Source: Corbicula japonica
Taxonomy: Eukaryota; Mollusca; Bivalvia; Venerida; Cyrenidae
Assembly: GCA_038501625.1 (NCBI GenBank)
Contig: JAZAYU010001045.1
Location: forward strand, 1-64,000
Direction: 5' to 3'
Length of the DNA stretch: 64,000 nucleotides
Part shown: positions 47,799 through 56,379 of the stretch, in pieces
Layout of the letters: the number at the start of each line of letters is the position of its first letter
How positions within the stretch are numbered: position 1 is the stretch's first letter
Program-made: the position numbers and the translations under genes
Notes under the pieces: generated by a model
Seen by the model: the letters and a program-made list of their open reading frames with translations, nothing else
What the model was told of the DNA's origin: nothing
Database searches by the model: none

Positions 47799-48353
47799 TC
47801 CCCCTCTACCTTTGGATTAAATGTCAAAAGGTGAAACTATAAAATATTGTTAATCAGTTCTTGTCAGTTCAAAGTTCTAACACAGTGTTAACATAAACAA
47901 AGTTCCTGGAAGTATCTGATGACCTCACTTGAGAAAGTTCAAGTTCTGTCTGGCTTGTATTGTCTTGTCTCTATAAATTTAATGTATGCTTGATAAAGTC
48001 CTAATTGCTTTCAAAACGATCCATGATTATTAATGGGTCCACAGAGAGTTCATAATGAGTTCACGAATTCTATCAATGAAATACCTTTGAGTGAGTCAGT
48101 AATGTTTGCACATTTTATTCTAGACTGGCCACGGTTAAAACATGTACTGTATGCATAATATTTAAAAACAACAATATGTATGAAATGCAATATTTAAATA
48201 TTAAATCATAAATGAATATTAACTCCATTTCTAAGAATAAATTCCTTTCGGTAGAATTTCAAACTTTTAACTTTTTGTTAAAGATATCAATGGATTATTA
48301 TGCCATTGATCACTATCAATAATATTTAGCACTGCATGTAGGTTATTTACACA

Positions 48354-51300
48354 CTATGTACATTCATAATCCTTGTAATGATCTGGTGGTCTTTTAATTC
48401 GGGTAGACCTTCTCGTATTGTTTTCTGCATCGCTGTTTCTGGAGTTGTCTTTACTTGATGTGTGGTTTTCCGGCCTATCAGTACTTTTGTTTTCATTTGA
48501 AATATCCTGTGAGTTTGGTGTTGAAATGGTAACTTTCTTAAAGTGTGACGAGTTTCTCGTTATGCTTCTGTCTTCCTGTTTTGCTGTAATCATATTTCCT
48601 TTCTTTTCAATAATTTCAAATGGTTTTGGATTAAAAGGTGTTGAGAATTTGTCCTGTTTTGGCTGTTTCACAAGTACTTTATCTCCAATCTTAAGATTTG
48701 ATGGTTTTGCATTTCGTTTTTGGTCAGCGTAATCCTTCATTTTCTTCTTTTGGTTTTCGTCATTTTTCTTGGCGCGCAAATGTGTTTTATTTGACTTTTG
48801 ATTTACGGGCGGTTCTGGCAGTTTTGTTCTTAATTTGCGACCAAAAAATAATTCTGCAGGTGTGTAGCCTGTTGTGCTGTGTGGTGTTGATCTGTAATTG
48901 CGTAGAAATGCGTACATTTCTTGAATCCAGTAGCGGTTTTCAATTCTCGCTGCTCTGATGGCTTTTCCAATTGAACGCATAAATCGTTCACATTCAGCGT
49001 TTGCAGCCGGCCATAGAGGTGTTATTTTCCTGTGTTTGAATCCCATATACTGCGAAAACTTTTCAAAATCGTTTCCGTTAAACGGCGGTCCATTGTCTGA
49101 TTTTAGCACATATGGTATTCCGTATTCAGAGAATATTTTGTCAAGTGCTGGAATCACAGTTCTTGCAGATATAGTTTTTAAAATTTCAACAATAGGAAAT
49201 CTCGAGTATTCGTCGATAACTACCATGAGATATTGTCCATCAGGAAATGGTCCACAAAAGTCAATGCTAGCTTCTTCAAAAGCATGATTCGGCATTTTAC
49301 TCATTTTCAGAGGTTCCGGTACATTGTTGTTCACCGAAGCTAAGCATGGTATGCAACTTTTGCATGTTTCTTCTACCATTTTGTCTATGCCTGGGAAATA
49401 CACTTTTTCGCGTAATAGCTGTTTGGTGCGAACTATGCCTTGATGTCCTTCATGCGCGATAGCAATAACTTGTCTTTGTAAGCTTTTTGGAATGACAAGC
49501 TTAGTTTTGTGTAACAGAACTTCACCACTTTCTGTTTGTACGATAGTAAGTTCATTTTTGCACCTTGAAAATGTGTCTACAGTACTGTTTTTGTACGATT
49601 GATTCCATGTGTCATTTTTCAGATTTTCAATCACTGTTTGTAGATCAGGGTCTTTCTGTGTTTCCTGGATGATTTCACTAAGATTCATGGATTTCGGAAC
49701 GTTGTTGAAAACAAGATGACAGACAAATTCTTCCGCGATTTCTGAGAATTGGTTGTCTGTGTTGCCTTTATCCGGATGTCTAGATATGTAGTCGGACATG
49801 TTGCTTTCTCCTTTGCGATACGTTACGGTAAAGTTGTATGCTTGTAGTCGTAATCTCCATCTTTCAATTCTTGCAGGCGGTTTCGATTTTGGATTGTTGT
49901 AGATTGTTTCTAACGCTTTATGATCTGTTATCAATTCAAAAGGGTGTCCAAATAGATAAAGATGAAAATATTCAATTGACCAAACAATTGCGAGAGCTTC
50001 TCTTTCTGTTTGTGAGTAGCGTTTTTCCACGTCAGTGAGAGATTTGCTTGCGTAGGCAACTACTTTTCCTTCTTGCAACATAACTGAGCCAAGACCAACC
50101 GGTGATGCGTCTACAACAAGTTGCGTTTTCTTGTGTGGATCGAAGTACGTCATAACAACGTCGCTGCTAAGGTCATTTTTCAGTTTATCGAATGCTTTCT
50201 GCTGTTCGACATTCCACTCCCATACAGCATTTTTCTTTGTCAGCTGTCTAAGCGGTTCTGTTGTTGTGGAGTAACCAGGTATAAATCTTGATACATAATT
50301 GGTCATTGCTAGAAAGCTTCTAATTTCTGAAACATTTGTTGGTGGTGGTGTGTTCTTAATGGTTTCACATTTCTTTGGGTCAGCTGAGAGACCTGCTTCA
50401 CTGAAAATATATCCGAAAAATTCAAGTTTTGTCTTGTTGAATTCACATTTTGACTTGTTTAGAGTTAAATTTATCTCCTGGAGCCGTTTCAGAGTTGCTT
50501 CTAGACGAATATCATGTTCCTGTTGTGTTTTACCGAACACTATTATATCATCGCTGATATTTCGTACACCGTCGAGACCTTCTAGAGCTGTTTGCAATGT
50601 ATTCTGAAAGATTTCGGCACTGCAGTTTATTCCAAAACTCAGCCTTTTGTATCTTCTTAAACCGACGTGTGTTGTGAAGGTTGTGATATTCCGCGAACTT
50701 TCGGATAGCTCAAGTTGATGATATCCTTGATTTAAGTCCAGTTTTGAAAACACTGTTGAGCCGTTCAGATCAACAATCATTTCATCAACTGTTGGAATAA
50801 TATGCCGTGTGCGTTTTATAGCTTGATTTGGCAACCTCATATCAACACATATGCGAATTTCATTTGTTTTGCTTTTGGGTTTTGGCGCGACCACTATTGG
50901 CGATACCCAGTCTGTCGGTCCATTTACTTTTTCAATAATGTCTAAATCCTCAAGACGTTTCAATTCCTTTTCAACTTTTTCACGTATGTGAAACGGAATT
51001 CTTCTATGTGGCTGTGTGACTGGTTGAATATTTGTATCCAGATGCAAGTCTATTTTAGTGTCCTTCAATTTCCCAATACCTGTAAACACTGATTTATAGG
51101 TTCTGCAGAGTTCCTCAGCCTTGCGTTGTTTTAATGAATTAATTTCAGGAATTACTTGCAAATCAACTGATGTTTTGTAAGACAATAAGTTGCCACTGTT
51201 TCCCTTTGAAACATACATTACTGCCGTTGTTATTTTATCTTTTGTTTCAATTTCTGCTTGAAATTTTCCTAACAAGTTGACTGAAGATGATGCGCCATAT

Positions 51301-52331
51301 GCATACACTCGTGTATCTGATTTACTTAGCTTTGGTTGCACTTTCATTTTTCTGTACGTATTTTCATCCAGAACATTAATAGATGAGCCAGTGTCGATAA
51401 GAATCTTCATGGGATGCCCATTGATTTGCACTCTGATTGTTGGTCTACTCGCGATTGAATTCATTGAATTTGAGTTGATTTTCTCACTGGTTAATCCAAA
51501 TGTGTGTGATAATTTTGAGTCACTGTCTTCAGAACAACTGGCACTAGAATAATCCTCTATGTTATGAATTTGCTTTTGTCTTTTCTTAGCACGACATACA
51601 CTTGCAAAGTGATTCTGTTTATGACAATAGTTGCATGTCTTTCCTTCCGCGGGACACTTAGATCCATTTGAATGAGGATATTCATAGCCACAATTTCTGC
51701 ATGTTTTTGATTTCTGTTTGTGCGATTTGTCAACATTGTTTTTCATTTTTGATTTGTTTTGCGCCGTTTTTCTTCTGTGTCTGATTGCATTTGTGTCAGA
51801 TGTTGAGCCGTTTTCGATTTCTGACGCGTGTTTGTCGGACAACTCAAGAGATCGAGCCTCTTTAACGAGTTCATCAAGAGACAGTTCTTGGCGAAGAGCT
51901 TTCCGTCTAAGCCGTGTTGAGCTGCAGCCTTGGATAATTTGTGACTTGATTTCTCTGTCATTGTCAACAAATTCACAATTTTCAGACAGCTTACGTAGCC
52001 TCGTGTGAAAAGTGTCGATGTTTTCACCATGTTCTTGTTTTGCTTGGCGAAACTTATACACTTCATATTCTGTGCACTTCTTAGGAGCAAAGTATTCTGT
52101 AAGTTTGGCGATGGCTGTGTCGTAGTCGTCTCCTGTTTCCGGTAGGGTGTCAAATACATCATTGACTTCTTCACCCGCATAGTGTAGCAATAAAGCACGT
52201 TTTCGTTTTGTGTTCTTTATGTCCATGCCCACTAATAGATTTTCTAGTCTGCTTGACCACTTTTTCCAGCGTGCGTCAACTGCAGGTTCGTGAATACTAA
52301 AGCTGGGGAAAACTGGAAGTCCTGTAGCCAT
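48354..52331 (-). CDS. Gypsy Gag-Pol polyprotein, intact
   Basis: One open frame of 1,325 residues, starting MATGLPVFPSFSIHEP, 140 bases inside the 5' LTR. Gag is about residues 1-250 with a CX2CX4HX4C knuckle (CNYCHKQNHFASVC, 233-246) and an upstream C-x2-C...C motif. Protease: DTGSS at 313. Reverse transcriptase about 440-640, with D532 (LDLNQGYHQ) and SDD at 593-595. RNase H about 735-850, with D741, E778 and D803. Integrase: HEGH at 960-963 with CKSC at 990-993, then D1024, D1079 and E1115, the last two 35 residues apart. No frameshift separates gag and pol. No chromodomain or env is seen. Layout and tRNA-Ser primer suggest the Mag-type branch; that placement is inference. Confidence 0.96.
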   Translation of the reverse strand: MATGLPVFPSFSIHEPAVDARWKKWSSRLENLLVGMDIKNTKRKRALLLHYAGEEVNDVFDTLPETGDDYDTAIAKLTEYFAPKKCTEYEVYKFRQAKQEHGENIDTFHTRLRKLSENCEFVDNDREIKSQIIQGCSSTRLRRKALRQELSLDELVKEARSLELSDKHASEIENGSTSDTNAIRHRRKTAQNKSKMKNNVDKSHKQKSKTCRNCGYEYPHSNGSKCPAEGKTCNYCHKQNHFASVCRAKKRQKQIHNIEDYSSASCSEDSDSKLSHTFGLTSEKINSNSMNSIASRPTIRVQINGHPMKILIDTGSSINVLDENTYRKMKVQPKLSKSDTRVYAYGASSSVNLLGKFQAEIETKDKITTAVMYVSKGNSGNLLSYKTSVDLQVIPEINSLKQRKAEELCRTYKSVFTGIGKLKDTKIDLHLDTNIQPVTQPHRRIPFHIREKVEKELKRLEDLDIIEKVNGPTDWVSPIVVAPKPKSKTNEIRICVDMRLPNQAIKRTRHIIPTVDEMIVDLNGSTVFSKLDLNQGYHQLELSESSRNITTFTTHVGLRRYKRLSFGINCSAEIFQNTLQTALEGLDGVRNISDDIIVFGKTQQEHDIRLEATLKRLQEINLTLNKSKCEFNKTKLEFFGYIFSEAGLSADPKKCETIKNTPPPTNVSEIRSFLAMTNYVSRFIPGYSTTTEPLRQLTKKNAVWEWNVEQQKAFDKLKNDLSSDVVMTYFDPHKKTQLVVDASPVGLGSVMLQEGKVVAYASKSLTDVEKRYSQTEREALAIVWSIEYFHLYLFGHPFELITDHKALETIYNNPKSKPPARIERWRLRLQAYNFTVTYRKGESNMSDYISRHPDKGNTDNQFSEIAEEFVCHLVFNNVPKSMNLSEIIQETQKDPDLQTVIENLKNDTWNQSYKNSTVDTFSRCKNELTIVQTESGEVLLHKTKLVIPKSLQRQVIAIAHEGHQGIVRTKQLLREKVYFPGIDKMVEETCKSCIPCLASVNNNVPEPLKMSKMPNHAFEEASIDFCGPFPDGQYLMVVIDEYSRFPIVEILKTISARTVIPALDKIFSEYGIPYVLKSDNGPPFNGNDFEKFSQYMGFKHRKITPLWPAANAECERFMRSIGKAIRAARIENRYWIQEMYAFLRNYRSTPHSTTGYTPAELFFGRKLRTKLPEPPVNQKSNKTHLRAKKNDENQKKKMKDYADQKRNAKPSNLKIGDKVLVKQPKQDKFSTPFNPKPFEIIEKKGNMITAKQEDRSITRNSSHFKKVTISTPNSQDISNENKSTDRPENHTSSKDNSRNSDAENNTRRSTRIKRPPDHYKDYECT

Positions 52332-52458
52332 TTTGAGTATCCGCGAATAATCAATGTTATTGATTAGTCACTCACAAAATGTCAAAAGTATTCCAAAAAT
52401 TTATTCAATTTTTAAATTTTCCATCCACTTGTTTGTATTCCACTTTAGATCCGTTTTA

Positions 52459-52471
52459 TTCTCGTCGCCAT
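52459..52471 (-). promoter_or_regulatory. primer-binding site, tRNA-Ser type
   Basis: Minus strand TGGCGACGAGAAT directly follows the 5' LTR. It complements CCA plus the 3' acceptor end of animal tRNA-Ser(GCU) with one mismatch. Confidence 0.75.
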
Positions 52472-52654
52472 TGTAAAGTTTATATGTGTGTTGTAATAAA
52501 GAACTAAACGAGCTTTGTAAATACAGGTGTTTATTATTGTACTGCTACATGTTAAACTCTTCTGCATGATACTATCTAAGAGAACTAAAGGGATATCTAA
52601 TTATATATTCACATAGAGGCGTGTCTTATAATCAATGATTGGCACTACACTACA
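52472..52654 (-). repeat. 5' LTR of the Gypsy element
   Basis: 183 bp, identical to the other LTR. The promoter of the element is expected here; no clear TATA box was pinned down. Confidence 0.96.
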
Positions 52655-52659
52655 GTGAT

Positions 52660-52985
52660 GGTGTAACTCCCAGATGCTTATGATGTTCAACGAAGTTAAG
52701 TTGGCTGTTTTGAAAAAATAGAGTTGGTCGATTTCTACAAACAAGAGAGAAGAATACTACTTTAGTCTTGTTAGGATTGAAATCAACAAGTCATTGTTTA
52801 GCCCATGTTGAAATTTCACGTAGATCAGTATTTAATATTTGTTCTATCAGATTATGATCTTCACTGAAACAGAAAGAGAGCTATCATCAGCAAATAGACG
52901 TGTAAGACTGATTAATTTTTCCGCAATGTCATTTACATATATTAACAAGAGTGCCAAACTGACACAAAATACGCCCGTCAAATTT
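52660..52985 (-). pseudogene. LINE RT catalytic segment
   Basis: Minus strand: LLIYVNDIAEKLISLTRLFA followed by DDSS, the (F/Y)ADD catalytic box, then (after a frameshift) LREISTWAKQ-stop-LVDFNPNKTK and EHHKHLGVTPS, where the Gypsy element has inserted. The stop replaces a conserved Trp. Confidence 0.8.
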
Positions 52986-53816
52986 TGGTAAATTCAATGG
53001 TAATGACAACATTTTTGGGAGCAGGATTTTCCAACTCATTGAGTGCTTGAGCTGTTTTTCAACAATCATGTCAACATAATCATGGTTCATTCGTAAGACA
53101 AACACACAAAAAATGTTCCGTAGAACATCAATTTCACATCAAGGAGCTCTCATATGTAACAATATTATATATGTCTAGCAAATACATATATTTCATTAAA
53201 CAAGCTACTTCAGAAACATAAAATGTATTTTGGATTAAAATGATAAAAAGGTGTATGAATACACAATGAGGTTTTGTTTTATAGTTTATTATTCATTTCA
53301 GCATAACCATGGTTCTCTTATAAGACAAAAACACAAAAAATGTTCTGCATTCTCAGTAAAACATCAATTTCAAATCAAGCAGCTCTCATATGTAACAATA
53401 TCATATATGTCTAGCAAATACATTTACTTCATTAAACCAGCTACTTCAGAAACATAAAATGTTTTTTGGATTAAAATGATAAACATAAAATTATAAGTGT
53501 ATGAATACACAAAAAGGTTTTGTTTTATAGTTTAATAATATACAAATGAATATGAATCATATGGGCAAATATGATTGGATATAAATACAATTGCAAATAT
53601 TGACCCTAGGTTAATATGGCATTTGGTGATCAGGCATCCTCTGATTTACATGTATTTTTTCGCCATTGCCTTGAATTTACAACAGAACCCTTCCTTGAGC
53701 AGTCTTTTCCAAATTTGATTAAATTCTATGACTATTTATCCCAAGTCAAACTTGATAAAAGTGCTGTTTTGTTGGTATTAAAGGATGAGTCTGCTACTTC
53801 ATTTCAATATTCTTAA
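52986..53816. repeat. inserted block with a ~227-bp tandem duplication
   Basis: This block interrupts the LINE reverse transcriptase. 53075-53301 and 53302-53545 are two similar copies: CATAA-CATGGTTC, ACACAAAAAATGTTC, GCTCTCATATGTAACAATAT, ATATGTCTAGCAAATACAT and AGCTACTTCAGAAACATAAA occur in both. A 66-residue ORF at 53616-53816 has no recognisable relatives. Origin unknown; it may be part of one composite insertion with the next feature. Confidence 0.7.
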
Positions 53817-54208
53817 AGGTCCCTGTTTCACTAGTCTTTAATTGTATAACTATGTTACCTTACCATATCACTACCTACCAATGTGCTCTGTCAGTGTATG
53901 AAATTTGAATAAAATCCCTCAAGAAGTTTTGGAGTTATGCTCCGGACAAAAGTTATCAAGTAAATATGATAAAGGGGAATGACTCTAAAAATAGGCAAGG
54001 TAGAATTATTGTTCTTGCACACTGCACTACCCACCAATGTGCTCTGTCAGTGTATGAAGTTTGAATAAAATCCCTCGAGTAGTTTTGGACTTATGCTCCG
54101 GACAAAATTGTTTCGGACGGACGGACAGACGCACGGACACACGGACGCACTGACGGACGCAAGGCATTTCTAATAATATTATCCCCTTCGCCTTTGGGGA
54201 ACGAGGCA
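53817..54208. mobile_element. non-autonomous element with 156-bp repeat and GGAC tract
   Basis: Two copies of a unit containing ATGTGCTCTGTCAGTGTATG and GTTATGCTCCGGACAAAA-type blocks begin at 53881 and 54037. They are followed by a GGACGGACGGACAGACGCAC-like tract and the end TTCGCCTTTGGGGAACGAGGC. It stops abruptly where LINE coding (minus strand LTNRKQRVFVN) resumes at about 54208. Boundaries on the left are approximate. Confidence 0.6.
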
Positions 54209-55127
54209 TTTACAAAAACACGTTGTTTTCTGTTTGTTAAATAATTTGATAAAAATGACAAAAGTTGACCCGATATCCCTAATTGCGTAATTTTAAAAAG
54301 AAGACCACGGTGCCAAACTTTGTCGAAAGCCTTAGAAATGTCGCAGAAAATCATACAGGTTGATTTTTTCTCATAAAAACTTTTACAAATTTGATTATAT
54401 ATGTCAATCAGCTGATATACAGTTGAATGGCCAGGAAGGAATCCGGCTTGATTTCTATATATTAAAGAATTGAAATATAGATGGTTGTACACGTGTTTAA
54501 AAACTATTCTTTCCATGACTTTCCCTACACAGCTGATGAGAGATATAGGTATATAATTAGATGTTACATTACGCTCACCTTTTTTAAATAGAGGCATAAT
54601 ATTCGCCGATTTCCAGGAGTCAGGATAAGCGCAATTATTGAGTGAAAGATTAAAAAGAATACAAAGTGGTTTGCAAATAGTTCTCGCTGTTGATTTTAAC
54701 ATACGTTGACTTATTTCATCAGGTCCGCTAGCTTTGTTTACCATAAGACCTAAAAGAATATCAACAATTCATTGCTCAGTAATAAATAATTTATCTAAAT
54801 GGCATCTGTCTTTAGAACGAAATTAGGCAGTCTTGCCGTACTATCATCAAGCGTAGATATAGACGTGAAATATTCGTTTAAACTGTTAGCCTTTTCATTG
54901 TCAGTTATTGCGTAATCATTATTTGCGGACAAAAGAGGAGGAATGATATCTGAAGAACACTTTTTGTCTTTTGTCAAGAGTTTAATAGTTTTCCAATATT
55001 GCTTGGGGTTTGATGAGCTTAATTCTAATAAATTTAATTCTAAACTGCTTTCAAAAGTTTCTCTTGCAAATTTCTTCATATTATTAACTTTGTTTCTATA
55101 AGTTCTGTATAATTTTACATTTAACAA
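54208..55127 (-). pseudogene. LINE RT N-terminal half
   Basis: Minus strand: VKLYRTYRNKVNNMKKFARE, then SNPKQYWKTIKLLTKDKK, a TGA stop, then NKASGPDEISQRMLK, SWKSANIMPLFKKG, NQAGFLPGHSTVYQLID and CDISKAFDKVWHRGL, the RT finger and palm motifs (catalytic D in the last). The segment joins the endonuclease almost directly, without the usual 60-100 residue linker, suggesting an internal deletion near 55100-55130. Confidence 0.82.
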
Positions 55128-55959
55128 TTATGAAAGAAGCATAATGATCGCTAATGTTTCCCGGTGCTTTATGGATTCCCGAATCATTGACTAGGATATC
55201 TCGAGTTACAGGGTCAATTAGAGTTTGCGATCTATTTGTAACACGTGTAGGTTCTGTGATTACGTTAATCATATTATTTAAATATAGTATTTCTTTAAAT
55301 TTAGTACATGTAGGATTTAATTGATTTTCATTTATATCGCCAACGACGATAATACTGTGATTACGTTCAGAAACCTTTTCTAGGCAAACATTTAGTTTTT
55401 GTAACACAGCGTTACAATGCGGAGGTCGGTATACGTTTCCAATAATAAAAGATTCTGACTTTAATTTTACCTCTATCCAAATAGACTCGTTTAGGATGTC
55501 TTCGAATTCCCTTATTCGACTTGAAATTAAATTTGATGATACATACGTTAAGAAACCACCAGAATGCGCAGTATAGTCCTTTCGGTACATACTGAACTGA
55601 CCGTCAAGATTTAATTGCTCGTTATCTATTTGATTTGTTAAGTGAGTTTCTGTAAAGCAAATGACATCATAGTCTAAAAAGTGATCATTTATGTAATCAA
55701 ATTTTGATCGTATACTTCTTATATTTTGATGTAGATTGGTAAGACAGTCGGGTCCTTGATTAGTTTCTATATCACCCGATAATACTATAAGCGCTATTAG
55801 TAGTAAAAGAAAATGGGCATTGCATAAGATGATGGAGTTAATAAAACGGTAAACTAAAGGAAGTTTTACAAAACCATAACTCTTCATCACACTAGACACA
55901 TGCGCAGCATTATAAAAGTTGCCTATCGCCGACCTCCAAGCAGTAACATCGTTACCCAT
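55096..55959 (-). pseudogene. LINE apurinic-type endonuclease
   Basis: A 287-residue frame with APE-type endonuclease motifs: LSGDIETNQGP, NIRSIRSKFD, DVICFTETHL (metal-binding E), NVYRPPH, VVGDINENQLNP and the terminal SDH in ISDHYASF. The SGDIETNxGP leader is common in CR1/L2-group LINEs. The domain itself is open, but the element downstream is broken, so it is annotated as part of a dead copy. Confidence 0.85.
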
Positions 55960-56242
55960 TGCATCTAAATACTAGTAATGAAAATCCGGAGGTCGGCTCT
56001 AGACAACGAAAAACCAGTAACGAGCGTCCACCCGACAAGGCGGAGGCGAGACCGGAACATCGAATCACGTACAGTGTCACAACTATGAAAACAGAAATAA
56101 AAAACAATACATATGAGTTGCCAAAAGTATGCATCCACATAGGTAAATTTGAAGGGACATTTGATATCAGCAAACATTTAGTTAGGTCCAACTTGCATAC
56201 ACTTTATTAGCCGCATAATGCATATTATGTACATGTTTTTAT

Positions 56243-56379
56243 CTAAGATATACCTCCACTCGTTCTTCTCTGCCTCACGATTAGGAGGACTACACAGACA
56301 ACAAGACCCATCACAACAAGGCCTAGAACAATTCCTGTGATGAGCGCACTCTTATCTTCAGCAACGTTAATCTTCCCAT
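56243..56379 (-). CDS. Ig receptor: transmembrane and tail exon
   Basis: Encodes DGKINVAEDKSALITG then IVLGLVVMGLVVCVVLLIV, a single helix, then RQRRTSGGIS and TAG (56243-56245). The tail has no tyrosine. GTATAT at 56253-56248 could instead be a splice donor (after AGTGGAG), leading to a longer tail in an exon that would have to lie beyond the LINE, or be lost. Confidence 0.75.

Larger units (their letters stand above)
47616..52654 (-). mobile_element. complete Ty3/Gypsy LTR retrotransposon, 5,039 bp
   Basis: Two LTRs of 183 bp (47616-47798 and 52472-52654) read identical base for base, and each begins TG and ends CA. GTGAT flanks both sides (47611-47615 and 52655-52659) as the target duplication. 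Minus orientation: 5' LTR on the right. Directly inside it is a primer site TGGCGACGAGAAT (52471 down), matching the 3' end of a tRNA-Ser with CCA at 12 of 13 bases. Just before the left LTR is a polypurine tract AGAGGGGGA (about 47799-47808). It was inserted into the older LINE. Confidence 0.97.
46350..56085 (-). mobile_element. decayed CR1/L2-like LINE, split by younger insertions
   Basis: Read on the minus strand: GC-richer 5' region (about 55990-56085), endonuclease (55096-55959), RT fingers and palm (54208-55127), an inserted block (about 52985-54208), RT catalytic box (52660-52985), the Gypsy insertion with its target duplication (47611-52659), RT thumb and C-terminal zinc motif (46698-47615), and a 3' region of uncertain end. 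The parts occur in the order of one element, and the reading frame resumes across the Gypsy insertion. Several stops and frameshifts make it dead. It ends some 150 bases past the last Ig-receptor exon. Confidence 0.8.

Noticed and set aside
48418..52008. Plus-strand ORFs of 86-109 residues within the Gypsy element
   Set aside because: Antisense of the intact Gag-Pol frame.
54027..54209. RPSVRPCVRASVRPSE-type peptide fused to the LINE RT
   Set aside because: Translation of the GGAC tandem tract in the inserted element, not a protein domain.
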